This document shows, one piece after another, positions 13,254 to 21,632 of a stretch of DNA of 30,010 nt. The stretch is from CAYWPG01 sp964460035. GTDB lineage: Bacteria; Pseudomonadota; Gammaproteobacteria; Nitrococcales; AK92. Numbering within the stretch: the stretch's first letter is position 1; every line of letters begins with the position of its first letter. The notes under the pieces were generated by a model, which saw nothing but the letters and a program-made list of their open reading frames with translations, had not been told where the DNA came from and made no database searches. Made by a program: the position numbers and the translations under genes. The stretch lies in the NCBI GenBank assembly GCA_964460035.1, contig CAYWPG010000044.1, forward strand, positions 1-30,010, in the 5' to 3' direction.

Positions 13254-15977
13254 ATGCCCAAACTCAACGATAAACCTTTGCTGTTGGTGGACGGTTCGTC
13301 CTACCTCTATCGCGCATTTCACGCGCTGCCGCCGTTGACGACCTCGCGCGGCGAGCCCACCGGCGCCATTTATGGCGTGGTGAACATGCTGCGCAAGCTG
13401 CTCGAGGACTATCAACCAACCCACATTGGCGTTGTTTTCGATGCGCCCGGCAAAACCTTCCGCGACGAGTTGTTCGAATCGTACAAGGCGCATCGTCCGC
13501 CGATGCCGGACGAGCTGCGCTCGCAACTGCAGCCGCTCAAGGAGATCGTGCGCGCCATGGGTTTGCCGCTGATCGAGGAGAGCGGCGTAGAAGCGGATGA
13601 CGTTATCGGCACCTTAGTGCAAGCCGCGCGCGCGGCGGGAGTGCGCACGGTGATTTCCACCGGCGATAAGGATATGGCCCAGCTCGTGGACGATCGCGTC
13701 ACGCTGCTCAATACCATGAGCAACACCATCCTCGATCGCGAGGGCGTGCGCGCCAAGTTCGGGGTGGGCCCGGAATGCATCATCGACTACCTGGCGCTGG
13801 TGGGCGATACCTCCGACAACATTCCCGGCGTTCCCAGGGTGGGGCCGAAGACCGCGGCCAAGTGGTTGAATCAATATGGCAGTTTGGATGCGGTGATTGC
13901 CAATGCCGAACAGATCGGCGGCAAGGTAGGCGAGAGTCTGCGGGCTCATCTCTCCCAGCTCGAACTTTCGCGCCAGCTTGCCACTATCAAGTGCGATGTG
14001 CCGCTCAGCTTCGGTTATCAGGATTTGGCGCGGATGGCGCCGGACAACGAAGCGCTCGCACGCCTCTATCAGCAATGCGAATTCAAGACCTGGCTGCGGC
14101 AGCTCAGAGAGGAAGAGTCGGCTGCCGGCGTGTCCGCAGGCTCGGCGGGGACGGCAGGAACAGCGACCACGGCGAGTTATCAGTGCGTGCAAAGCTGGGA
14201 AGAGCTAGAAGCATGGTTGCTGCGGCTGCAGGAGGCGGAGCTGTTCAGCCTCGATCTGGAAACTGACAGCCTCGATTACATGCAGGCGCGCATCGTTGGC
14301 CTGTCGTTCGCGATAACGGTGGGAGAAGCCGCTTACGTACCGCTCGCGCACGACTATATCGGCGCGCCCGAGCAGCTCGATCGCGAGCGGGTGTTAGCCG
14401 CGCTCAAGCCGCTGCTGGAAGATCCGGACAAGCCCAAGGTCGGACAGAACCTCAAGTACGACATGAGCGTGCTGGCGCGCCATGGTATAGAGCTGCGCGG
14501 GGTTCGCCACGACACCATGCTGGAATCCTATGTGCTGGACAGCACCGCGACTCGCCACGACATGGACTCTCTGGCATTGAAGTATCTCGGCCAGAAGACT
14601 GTCACCTTCGAAGAGGTGGCGGGCAAAGGCGCCAAGCAGGTGACTTTCAATCAGGTCGCGCTGGAGCTGGCCACGACCTACGCGGCGGAGGATGCCGATA
14701 TCACGCTGCGGCTGCATCAGACGCTGTACCCGCGGCTGGCCGAGCAGGAAGGGCCGCATCGCGTCTACCGCGACATCGAGATTCCGCTGCTGCCGGTGCT
14801 CTCGCGCATGGAGCGGGCGGGTGTGCTGGTCGACCGCGACATGCTGCAGCAGCAGAGTACGGAACTGGCCGAGCGTATCCGGGAGATCGAGGAGCAGGCC
14901 TATAGCGAGGCTGGGGGGCCTTTCAATCTCAGCTCGCCCAAGCAGATCCAGGAGATCTTGTTCGACAAGCTGGGCCTGCCGGTGCTGGAAAAGACTCCCA
15001 AGGGCGCGCCGTCCACGGCCGAGTCCGCGCTGACCGAGCTTGCAGCCAGCTATCCGTTGCCGCGGCTGATTCTCGAGCATCGTGGCATGTGCAAGCTCAA
15101 GTCCACGTACACGGACAAGCTGCCGCAGCTGATCAACCCGGAGACGGGCCGGGTGCATACCTCTTATCATCAAGCGGTTGCGGCAACGGGTCGTCTGTCG
15201 TCGTCTGATCCGAACTTGCAGAACATTCCGGTGCGTACTCCGGAAGGGCGGCGTATCCGCAAGGCGTTCGTGGCCGCTCCGGGCAACAAGCTGCTGTCGG
15301 CGGATTACTCCCAGGTCGAGCTGCGGATCATGGCCCATCTTTCCGGTGACGAAGGACTGCGGCAGGCGTTTGCGCAGGGGAAGGATATTCACCGCGCCAC
15401 AGCCGCCGAAGTATTCGGCGTGGCGCTGGATGCAGTGACCGCTGAGCAGCGCCGCGCCGCCAAGGCGATCAATTTCGGCCTGATCTACGGCATGTCGGCT
15501 TTCGGCTTGGGCCGCCAACTTGGCATAGGTCGCAACGAAGCCCAGCGTTACGTGGATCGCTACTTCCACCGCTATCCGGGCGTTGCCGACTACATGGAAC
15601 GCATCCGCCGCGAGGCGCGCGATAGGGGGTATGTGGAAACGGTTTTCGGGCGCCGGCTTTATCTGCCGGAAATCAACTCGCGCAACGCTCAGCGCCGTCA
15701 GTATGCCGAGCGCACGGCTATCAACGCCCCCATGCAAGGCACGGCGGCGGACATCATCAAGCGCGCGATGATTCGCCTCGATGAGTGGCTGCGTGCGGAA
15801 AGCCCCAGCGCCCGCATGGTCATGCAGGTGCACGACGAACTTGTGTTCGAAGTCCCGGCAGCCGAGGCCGAGGCCTTGGGCGAGCGTATTCGTCAGTTCA
15901 TGACCGAGGCCGCTGAGCTTGCGGTGCCCTTGGAGGTGGAGATCGGCATAGGCGATGACTGGGACCAGGCGCACTGA
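13254..15977 (+). CDS. polA: DNA polymerase I
   Basis: PolA fills gaps and removes RNA primers in replication and repair. At 907 residues (E. coli 928) it has all three domains. The 5' nuclease (1-290) has VDGSSYLYRAFHA, VFDAPGKTFR and STGDKDMAQLV. The 3'-5' proofreading exonuclease (about 310-500) has intact Exo I (LDLETDSLD, D334/E336), Exo II (GQNLKYD, D403) and Exo III (YAAEDAD, Y476/D480), so proofreading should be active. The polymerase (about 510-907) has DPNLQNIP, motif A SADYSQVELR (D684), the O-helix RRAAKAINFGLIYG (R733, K737, F741) and motif C VHDELVFEV (D861/E862). A short Gly/Ala/Thr-rich linker at 291-307 joins the first two domains. The ATG at 13254 matches the family start. 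The next annotated transcript downstream on the same strand is an sRNA candidate. Confidence 0.98.
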   Translation: MPKLNDKPLLLVDGSSYLYRAFHALPPLTTSRGEPTGAIYGVVNMLRKLLEDYQPTHIGVVFDAPGKTFRDELFESYKAHRPPMPDELRSQLQPLKEIVRAMGLPLIEESGVEADDVIGTLVQAARAAGVRTVISTGDKDMAQLVDDRVTLLNTMSNTILDREGVRAKFGVGPECIIDYLALVGDTSDNIPGVPRVGPKTAAKWLNQYGSLDAVIANAEQIGGKVGESLRAHLSQLELSRQLATIKCDVPLSFGYQDLARMAPDNEALARLYQQCEFKTWLRQLREEESAAGVSAGSAGTAGTATTASYQCVQSWEELEAWLLRLQEAELFSLDLETDSLDYMQARIVGLSFAITVGEAAYVPLAHDYIGAPEQLDRERVLAALKPLLEDPDKPKVGQNLKYDMSVLARHGIELRGVRHDTMLESYVLDSTATRHDMDSLALKYLGQKTVTFEEVAGKGAKQVTFNQVALELATTYAAEDADITLRLHQTLYPRLAEQEGPHRVYRDIEIPLLPVLSRMERAGVLVDRDMLQQQSTELAERIREIEEQAYSEAGGPFNLSSPKQIQEILFDKLGLPVLEKTPKGAPSTAESALTELAASYPLPRLILEHRGMCKLKSTYTDKLPQLINPETGRVHTSYHQAVAATGRLSSSDPNLQNIPVRTPEGRRIRKAFVAAPGNKLLSADYSQVELRIMAHLSGDEGLRQAFAQGKDIHRATAAEVFGVALDAVTAEQRRAAKAINFGLIYGMSAFGLGRQLGIGRNEAQRYVDRYFHRYPGVADYMERIRREARDRGYVETVFGRRLYLPEINSRNAQRRQYAERTAINAPMQGTAADIIKRAMIRLDEWLRAESPSARMVMQVHDELVFEVPAAEAEALGERIRQFMTEAAELAVPLEVEIGIGDDWDQAH

Positions 15978-16001
15978 CCCTGCCCCGCCGCGGCTAGGAA
16001 G

Positions 16002-16439
16002 CTACCCTGCCGGTTGTCGGGCAGCGCCCGTGTTGTCCACGGCTTGCCAAGCCCGCTCGAGTTCCGCATAGGCCGCGTCCATCCGGGAGCGCGCCTGCTC
16101 CCAGTCCAGTGGCGGCGCCTCTTCCAGTTGCTGGAACGCAGCGGTGGCGTCGTGCCAAGCCTCCGTGAGCGCCGCCAGAGCGGGCTCCTGAGGTCCGCCG
16201 TCCGCTTGCTTTTGAAGCTCGGCGGCGGTGGCGGTGACCCGCTGTTTCCACTCTAGCAAGCGCGCTTCCACTTCCTGCTCGTAGGCATGGCGTTCCGCCG
16301 GGGGAGTGATTTGCTGCCCAGGCGCGCCAATGTGGCCCTCGGGATCGTGTTCATACGCTGCCGGCTGCGCCAGGCCTTGGGCGACCACACTTATCGAGAC
16401 GCTGCCCGCAAGCATCAGTGTCAGCAGGAGCGGAAGCAT
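16002..16439 (-). CDS. Small exported protein of unknown function
   Basis: I do not recognise the family. The 145-residue precursor starts with a signal peptide (LPLLLTLMLAGSVSISVVAQG), so the mature protein is probably periplasmic; no lipobox cysteine is seen. Residues 30-50 are rich in Gly, Pro and Gln. Residues 50-135 are charged and strongly helical, with regularly spaced Trp/Leu/Ala (LLEWKQRVTATAAELQKQA, then EAWHDATAAFQQLEE, then MDAAYAELERAWQAV), suggesting a helical bundle or coiled coil. The start at 16439 was preferred to longer in-frame starts because it begins the signal peptide and has AGAGAGGG seven bases upstream. It is convergent with polA (24-bp gap) and divergent from the sRNA candidate, so it may share that regulatory region. 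Confidence 0.7.
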   Translation of the reverse strand: MLPLLLTLMLAGSVSISVVAQGLAQPAAYEHDPEGHIGAPGQQITPPAERHAYEQEVEARLLEWKQRVTATAAELQKQADGGPQEPALAALTEAWHDATAAFQQLEEAPPLDWEQARSRMDAAYAELERAWQAVDNTGAARQPAG

Positions 16440-16556
16440 CTTACGCCCTCTCTGGCGTGGCTGAGCTACCGAACATGGCGTCACACGGGCATATAGGGCA
16501 AGGGCGCGCGCAGGCGCCAAGAACGAAAAACAGCAGGTAGAACCTCGGCCAGGCGT

Positions 16557-16583
16557 GAACTTTTGCCAAGGCGTTTTGTCCTA
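16557..16583 (+). promoter_or_regulatory. Sigma-E/AlgU-like promoter of the sRNA candidate
   Basis: GAACTT at 16557-16562, a 16-base spacer, and TCCTA at 16579-16583. This matches the extracytoplasmic sigma factor RpoE/AlgU pattern (GAACTT, 16-17 bases, TCnnA). A start site at about 16589-16591 is inferred. The alternative sigma-70 reading, TTGCCA at 16563-16568, has no acceptable -10 box. Confidence 0.6.
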
Positions 16584-16589
16584 TTGGGT

Positions 16590-16710
16590 AAGCGCCAGTG
16601 CCCGGCGCGGTCCGTCGCTTCCCCCCCCCTCACGCGGCGGACCATCCCGGCTTTACGAGAAGCCGGAGTTGCCCCGGAATTCCGCTCCCCCAGGACTCCG
16701 GGGTTTTTTT
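16590..16710 (+). ncRNA. Candidate ErsA/Spot 42-type small RNA between polA and engB
   Basis: The polA-engB gap of E. coli encodes Spot 42, and the matching place in Pseudomonas aeruginosa encodes ErsA, an AlgU-dependent sRNA. Here the same gap, on the polA strand, has an AlgU-like promoter, about 120 transcribed bases and a terminator with seven Ts. Predicted hairpins are: GCGCC/GGCGC (16592-16608); a 10-bp stem 16609-16618 with 16634-16643 including one G-U pair; CCGGCTT/AAGCCGG (16647-16666); and the terminator. The second hairpin presents a 15-base loop with nine consecutive C (16621-16629), able to pair with G-rich ribosome sites. Position, promoter and terminator are seen; the relation to ErsA/Spot 42 is by location only, with no primary-sequence match claimed. 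Confidence 0.7.
16672..16710 (+). terminator. Rho-independent terminator of the sRNA candidate
   Basis: CCCCGGA (16672-16678) pairs with TCCGGGG (16697-16703), followed directly by seven Ts (16704-16710). The orientation is plus strand, although the adjacent protein-coding genes on both sides are on the minus strand; this points to a plus-strand transcript in the gap. An alternative pairing, CCGGAGT (16663-16669) with ACTCCGG (16695-16701), could compete. Confidence 0.8.
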
Positions 16711-16765
16711 ATGCGTTGTCGTGCAGCCGCCGATAATAGGCAGCTGACGACACGTTCTCTACTTC

Positions 16766-17374
16766 TTAGCTGGCTGGCGCGAACCCGAACCAGATGTCCA
16801 GCTGCCGGTGCGCTTCTTCCACGCCTTGGCGTTTCAACGACGAGAAGAGCTGCGCCGTGACCTGCGGATACTCTGCCGCCAGCTCGCGCCGCACCGCCAG
16901 CAATACATTCTGCGCCGGGCCTCTTTTGAGCTTGTCTGCCTTGGTGAGGAGGATGTGCACCGGCAGCGAGATCTGCCGACACCAGTCCAGCATCTGGCGG
17001 TCGAATTCTGTGAGCGGGTGGCGCAGATCCATAATCAGCATCAGCCCCTTCAACCCCTGCCGCTGGCTGAGATACTCCGGCAGCGCGTGTTGCCACTGCT
17101 CCTTAATTGCATCGGGCACCTTGGCGTAGCCGTACCCGGGCAAGTCGATCAGCGCGCAGCCCTCTCCCACCGGGAACACGTTTATCTGCTGAGTGCGGCC
17201 GGGCGTCTTGCTGGTGCGGGCAAGCGCTTTCTGGTTGGTTATGGTGTTAAGGGCGCTGGACTTGCCGGCATTGGAACGGCCGGCAAAAGCCACCTCCTTA
17301 CCCAGATCCGGAGGCAGGTCGTGCAGGGTAGGGGCGCTCATCAGAAACTGCGCACGGTGATACAACGGATTCAT
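16766..17374 (-). CDS. engB: Ribosome biogenesis GTPase EngB (YihA/YsxC)
   Basis: EngB is a small GTPase needed for maturation of the large ribosomal subunit and linked to cell division. The 202-residue protein has EVAFAGRSNAGKSSALN with G1 at 32-39 (GRSNAGKS), the switch-I segment TSKTPGRTQ (54-62), G3 DLPGYGYA (77-84), LMLIMDLRHPLTE (111-123) and G4 TKAD (144-147). This order and length are typical of the family. The ATG at 17374 lacks a strong ribosome site; an ATG 11 codons later is an alternative. It is divergent from cytochrome c4. Its 3' end faces the terminator of the sRNA candidate, so read-through would be antisense to that RNA. Confidence 0.96.
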   Translation of the reverse strand: MNPLYHRAQFLMSAPTLHDLPPDLGKEVAFAGRSNAGKSSALNTITNQKALARTSKTPGRTQQINVFPVGEGCALIDLPGYGYAKVPDAIKEQWQHALPEYLSQRQGLKGLMLIMDLRHPLTEFDRQMLDWCRQISLPVHILLTKADKLKRGPAQNVLLAVRRELAAEYPQVTAQLFSSLKRQGVEEAHRQLDIWFGFAPAS

Positions 17375-17596
17375 GGCGGTGGACTCGTTAGCGGCCGACA
17401 GCGGACATTGTAGGGGGTTTTGGCGCCGGACGAGACGTGTTGACGTAAGTCGCCATTACAGTGGCTCAAATTGACCCTCATGGCGCCGACTGGTATAAAA
17501 GCCAAGCAATTTTCCCTGCGCTAATCAATGGGACGCGATGCGCGCAGCGCGCAGCGTCGACGCCGACCGCGTGCCCACCCGGGAGTATTCTCGAAT

Positions 17597-18217
17597 ATGA
17601 AGAACTGGTTGATCGCGCTCTTCACGGCCGTTGCCATCGGTGCCACCGCCACTGCGTCGGCGCAGGAGGGGGATGTCACTCGCGGACAGCAAAAGGCTGC
17701 GGTCTGTGCCGCTTGCCACGGTGTTGACGGCAACAGCACGAACCCTGTGTGGCCCAAGCTCGCTGGGTTGGATCAGCGGTATATCTTTACCCAGCTGATG
17801 CACTACCAGAACGGCGAGCGCCAGGATCCGTTGATGACCCCGCAGGCCCAGGCACTGAACGAGCAGGATATGCGCGACGTCGCCGCTTACTTCGCCAGCC
17901 AGACCATGCAGCCCGGCGGCGCCGACGAGAGCCTGGTGGAGCTGGGGCAGTCGATTTACCGTGGCGGTATAGCCGACAAGGGCGTCCCGGCGTGCATGGC
18001 TTGTCACGGCCCGGCAGGCAGCGGTATCCCCACGGCAGGATTCCCGCGCATCGGCGGTCAGCATGCGCCCTACGTCGCCGCTCAGCTTCAGGCCTACCGC
18101 AGCGGTGCACGGGCTACCGATCCGAACCGCATGATGCGCGACATCGCCCAGCGCCTCTCCGACGAAGAGATACGTGCCGTTGCTTCGTACGTGGAAGGTC
18201 TGTATCGGCGCCAGTAA
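17597..18217 (+). CDS. Cytochrome c4 (diheme c-type cytochrome)
   Basis: This is an exported diheme electron carrier, usually delivering electrons to terminal oxidases or other acceptors in the periplasm. The 206-residue precursor has a signal peptide with a likely cut after ATASA (residue 22). Two similar domains each bind a covalent heme: CAACH at 37-41 and CMACH at 133-137. M80 and M180 sit at the expected spacing to be axial ligands. Segments such as GGQHAPYVAAQLQAYRSGAR are typical of c4. The ATG at 17597 begins the signal peptide; a longer in-frame start at 17528 is rejected for that reason. The system II heme-attachment genes ccsB and ccsA follow on the same strand, after a hairpin. 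Confidence 0.95.
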   Translation: MKNWLIALFTAVAIGATATASAQEGDVTRGQQKAAVCAACHGVDGNSTNPVWPKLAGLDQRYIFTQLMHYQNGERQDPLMTPQAQALNEQDMRDVAAYFASQTMQPGGADESLVELGQSIYRGGIADKGVPACMACHGPAGSGIPTAGFPRIGGQHAPYVAAQLQAYRSGARATDPNRMMRDIAQRLSDEEIRAVASYVEGLYRRQ

Positions 18218-18228
18218 GGCATTTGCGA

Positions 18229-18266
18229 CGGGACAGCCAAGGGGCTGTCCCGCCAACTTGCTTTTT
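18229..18266 (+). terminator. Hairpin with delayed T-run after cytochrome c4
   Basis: CGGGACAGCC (18229-18238) pairs perfectly with GGCTGTCCCG (18243-18252) with a 4-base loop. A short T-run (CTTTTT) follows at 18261-18266, eight bases after the stem. It is likely a partial terminator, which would lower transcription of ccsBA relative to cytochrome c4. Confidence 0.6.
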
Positions 18267-18322
18267 AAGTCCCTCCGAGTCGTACCCTCTACGGCTCCTA
18301 TCTGGCCATTCGGCCACGCGTG

Positions 18323-20395
18323 ATGAACATGGATAGCGTCTCCCAGCAAGCGCCCCGAGTGCGCCAAGGCAAGAGCAACGGCGCCCTGCTGCTTGAGTTT
18401 CTCGGTTCGATGAACCTTGCCATCACCTTGCTGGTGGCAGTGGCAATCGCCTCGGTAGTCGGCACGGTACTACAACAGAACCAACCTTATGGCGACTACC
18501 TGGTCAAGTTCGGCCCCTTCTGGTTCGAAGTGTTTCGAGCGCTGGGGCTGTACGATGTGTACACCTCGGCCTGGTTCCTGATCATTCTGACCTTCCTGGT
18601 CGTATCGACCTCGGTTTGTCTGTACCGCTACACACCGCAGATGTGGCGGGAGATGACGCGCTACCGCACGCATGTGCGCGAGGCATCGCTACGGGCGCTG
18701 AGCCACCGCTACGAGTGGCGCCTGCGCGACGACGAGACCGCCGAGCAAGCACTGCAGACAGTGTTGAAAAACCAGGGTTACCGCTTTCGCCGCCAGCAAG
18801 ATGGCGAGCTGCGGGTCTACGGCGCGATGAAAGGGCGCGCGAATCGCCTGGGCTATATCTTCACCCACCTGGCCATAGTGGTGATCTGCGTAGGCGGGCT
18901 GATCGACGGCAACCTGCCCCTGAAGTGGCGGGAGCTCAGCGGCAACCTGCAGATCGAGACACGCAACGTTCCGGTCTCGCAGATCGGCGAGGAGAGCCGC
19001 CTGCCGGCATCCAACCCGGCCTTTCGCGGTAGCGTGACCATCCCCGAAGGGCGCGCCGCCGGCGTGGTGTTTCTGCCGTTGCGCGACGGGTACGTAGTGC
19101 AGGAGCTGCCGTTCGTGGTCGAGGTGGAGGACTTCCGCGTCGAGCACTACGACACGGGACAGCCCAAGTCCTTCGAGAGCGACCTGGTGATCCACGATCC
19201 CCACCTCGACGAGCCTTTACGACAGACCATCGCCGTTAATCACCCCCTGGTACACCGCGGCTATGCCATCTACCAGGCGAGTTTCGGCGACGGCGGCTCG
19301 GAACTGCAGTTACAGGCTTGGCCCCTGGACGAGCGGATCGGGCAGTCCTTTTCCCTCACGGGCAACGTGTTCGAGGATCAGCCCATAGAGGTGAGCGGAG
19401 AGCAGCGTGTACTCGAGCTGGGGGACTTCCAGGTCTTCAACGTGCGCCCGGACATAGAGCCCGGCCGGCGTTTTCGCAATATAGGCCCCAGCTTCATCTA
19501 CCGCCTGCGCCGGCCCACCGGAGAGGCGCTGGAATACGAGAACTTCATGCTGCCGGTGCAGCTGGAAGGGGCTTGGTATTTCCTCAGCGGCGTGCGGCGG
19601 ACCGTGGCCGAAGAATTCCGCTACCTGCATATTCCTGCCGATCCGCGCATGGAGCTCACTCGCTTCATGAATTATCTGGCCGCGCTGCGAGACCCGGCGG
19701 CGGTCTCAGCGGCGGCGCTGGACGCTGCGGAGCAAGTGCTGGCCGAGCTCGGCGCTACCGATACTGGGCTGGCACCGGCGGTGGCGCTCACGGCAGAGGA
19801 TATGGTCAGGCGCCTGCTCAGCGGCGGCTTCGACGCGGTCGAGCGGCACCTCAATGAACGTTTGCGAGAAACCGAGGTCGAACCGGGCAAGCGCGACTTG
19901 ATGATCAACTTCTCGCGGCTGGTGCTGGAGCGCACGCTCGATCGTCTCTACCGAGAGGTTCTGGCGGCCGAGGGAGTTACCGCCGAGAGGCTGAGCGAAG
20001 TCGATCAGCGCTTTTACTTCGATGCCCTGAACGCGATCTCCGCATTGCCGGATTACGGCACGCCGCTGTACCTGCAGCTGACGGGGTTCCAGCACGTCCA
20101 GGCTACCGGGTTGCAAATCACAAAAGCCCCCGGACAGAATGTGGTTTATTTCGGCAGCGCGTTGCTGATTGCGGGAGTTTTCCTGCTGTTCTACGTGCCG
20201 CACCGGCGCTTGTGGGCGCTGGTCAAGAAGGACGCGGACGGGAGCGCGCGCTTGTTGCTAGCCGGTACCAGCAAGCGCGATCCGCTCGGCTTCGATCAGG
20301 AGTTCGAGCGCCTGGGCCAGGAGCTTGGCCAGCGCCTGGACGGCAACGGTTCACTCATCCAAACAACGGGTAAGCGCCATGGCGACACCGGGTGA
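18323..20395 (+). CDS. ccsB: System II cytochrome c biogenesis protein CcsB/ResB
   Basis: With CcsA, this inner-membrane protein exports heme and attaches it to apocytochromes c. The length of 690 residues fits proteobacterial ResB proteins. Three N-terminal membrane helices lie at about 31-51 (MNLAITLLVAVAIASVVGTV), 83-101 and 177-195, the last containing His182. A large periplasmic domain follows, with NHPLVHRGYAIYQASFGDGG near 305-324, whose His is a likely heme ligand. A last helix lies at about 606-624, with a cytoplasmic tail. The region about 445-560 is Ala-rich and helical, as in other long ResB proteins. The start is uncertain: ATG at 18323, with GTG just before and ATG two codons after, and no clear ribosome site. 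It overlaps ccsA by 17 bases, so the two are translationally linked. Confidence 0.93.
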   Translation: MNMDSVSQQAPRVRQGKSNGALLLEFLGSMNLAITLLVAVAIASVVGTVLQQNQPYGDYLVKFGPFWFEVFRALGLYDVYTSAWFLIILTFLVVSTSVCLYRYTPQMWREMTRYRTHVREASLRALSHRYEWRLRDDETAEQALQTVLKNQGYRFRRQQDGELRVYGAMKGRANRLGYIFTHLAIVVICVGGLIDGNLPLKWRELSGNLQIETRNVPVSQIGEESRLPASNPAFRGSVTIPEGRAAGVVFLPLRDGYVVQELPFVVEVEDFRVEHYDTGQPKSFESDLVIHDPHLDEPLRQTIAVNHPLVHRGYAIYQASFGDGGSELQLQAWPLDERIGQSFSLTGNVFEDQPIEVSGEQRVLELGDFQVFNVRPDIEPGRRFRNIGPSFIYRLRRPTGEALEYENFMLPVQLEGAWYFLSGVRRTVAEEFRYLHIPADPRMELTRFMNYLAALRDPAAVSAAALDAAEQVLAELGATDTGLAPAVALTAEDMVRRLLSGGFDAVERHLNERLRETEVEPGKRDLMINFSRLVLERTLDRLYREVLAAEGVTAERLSEVDQRFYFDALNAISALPDYGTPLYLQLTGFQHVQATGLQITKAPGQNVVYFGSALLIAGVFLLFYVPHRRLWALVKKDADGSARLLLAGTSKRDPLGFDQEFERLGQELGQRLDGNGSLIQTTGKRHGDTG

Positions 20396-21542
20396 TGCGG
20401 TAAAGACAAGTCTGGAAGCGCAGGGACTATTGCGGAGCTTGAAGCTCTTCGATTGGATCTTCGCGGCGCTGTGCGTGGCCGGCTATGCCTTCGTGGTGGT
20501 GCGCTACGGCGGCCTGATGGATGGCTACGAGCACGGCACGCTGCTTGCTACGACCGCCGGCATCGTCTGGCTGGGATGGTACTGGAAGCCGGCCCGCGTG
20601 TTCGCTATAGCGGTCGCTGCCGCGACGCTGTTCGCGCTCAGCCGCTATCCCGAGCTGGCGGCGGCCGAGCAAGACTTCTTCCTGCGCTACCTGCTATCCA
20701 GCCAATCCGCGATCATGTGGATGAGCGCGTTGTTTCTGGCGGCTACGGTGGTGTACTTTGCCGCTTTGTTTACTCGCAGCGAGTTCGCTGGCTCTACCGC
20801 GGCAGGTCTGACCTGGACCGCCGCGGGCGCCGGCTTGACCGGGTTGCTGGTGCGCTGGCGAGAGACTTACCTGCTGCATCCGGACTACGGCTACATCCCG
20901 GTGAGCAACCTCTACGAGGTGTTCATTCTCTTCGCCATCACCACGGCCTTGTTGTATCTGTACTACGAGCATCGCTATCGCACCCGGGCGCTGGGGGCCT
21001 TCGCGCTGCTCGTGATCTCCTCCGCCATCGGCTTTTTGCTGTGGTACCACTTTCAGCGAGGCGCGCACGAAATCGAACCGCTGATTCCCGCCCTGCAGAG
21101 TTGGTGGATGAAAATCCACGTGCCGACCAACTTCGTCGGGTACGGCGGCTTTGCGCTCGCTGCGATGGTTGCTGTGGCTTATCTGATAAAGGTCCGTAAT
21201 CCGGAAGGGTTCATCGGACGTCAGCTGCCGCGGCTGGAGCAGCTGGACGATGTGATGTACAAGGCCATCGCACTGGGCTTTGCCTTCTTCACCGTCGCGA
21301 CCATTCTCGGTGCGCTGTGGGCGGCGGAAGCCTGGGGCGGCTACTGGTCCTGGGACCCCAAGGAGACCTGGGCATTGATCGTATGGTTGAACTATGCCGC
21401 CTGGCTGCACTTGCGCTACTCCAAGGGCTGGCGCGGGGTGCCTATGGCCTGGTGGGCTGTAGTGGGCCTGCTGATCACCACGTTCTGTTTCCTTGGGGTG
21501 AATATTTTCCTCTCCGGCCTGCATTCCTACGGAACGCTATAG
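20379..21542 (+). CDS. ccsA: System II cytochrome c biogenesis protein CcsA/ResC
   Basis: This is an inner-membrane heme-handling protein, the partner of CcsB in cytochrome c synthetase. The 387-residue chain has about eight hydrophobic helices. The tryptophan-rich heme-binding WWD segment is WGGYWSWDPKETW at 319-331. Flanking histidines that could ligate heme are His247 (WWMKIHVPTNFVGYG) and His382 (SGLHSYG). The EPLIPALQSWW segment is typical of the family. The ATG at 20379 lies inside the 3' end of ccsB. An upstream in-frame start at 20325 would lengthen the overlap without adding family sequence. dsbA begins 90 bp after the stop. A separate ResA/CcsX thioredoxin is not seen in the window. 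Confidence 0.95.
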   Translation: MATPGDAVKTSLEAQGLLRSLKLFDWIFAALCVAGYAFVVVRYGGLMDGYEHGTLLATTAGIVWLGWYWKPARVFAIAVAAATLFALSRYPELAAAEQDFFLRYLLSSQSAIMWMSALFLAATVVYFAALFTRSEFAGSTAAGLTWTAAGAGLTGLLVRWRETYLLHPDYGYIPVSNLYEVFILFAITTALLYLYYEHRYRTRALGAFALLVISSAIGFLLWYHFQRGAHEIEPLIPALQSWWMKIHVPTNFVGYGGFALAAMVAVAYLIKVRNPEGFIGRQLPRLEQLDDVMYKAIALGFAFFTVATILGALWAAEAWGGYWSWDPKETWALIVWLNYAAWLHLRYSKGWRGVPMAWWAVVGLLITTFCFLGVNIFLSGLHSYGTL

Positions 21543-21632
21543 CACTGCGAGCGCCAGCCGGCGGTACTCCATGCCGGGCAAGAAGAGGTTAGGGGAAGAG
21601 CAAACGAGAGCCCAGTCGGGCAAGGAGAGACG

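Noticed and set aside
14394..15974. 526-codon open frame on the minus strand opposite polA
   Set aside because: It mirrors the polymerase gene in a GC-rich genome; it has no family resemblance and no ribosome site, while polA is certain.
16555..16860. Plus-strand 101-codon frame across the sRNA candidate and the engB 3' end
   Set aside because: It runs through a T7 terminator and the antisense of engB, with no ribosome site; the region is better read as a noncoding RNA.
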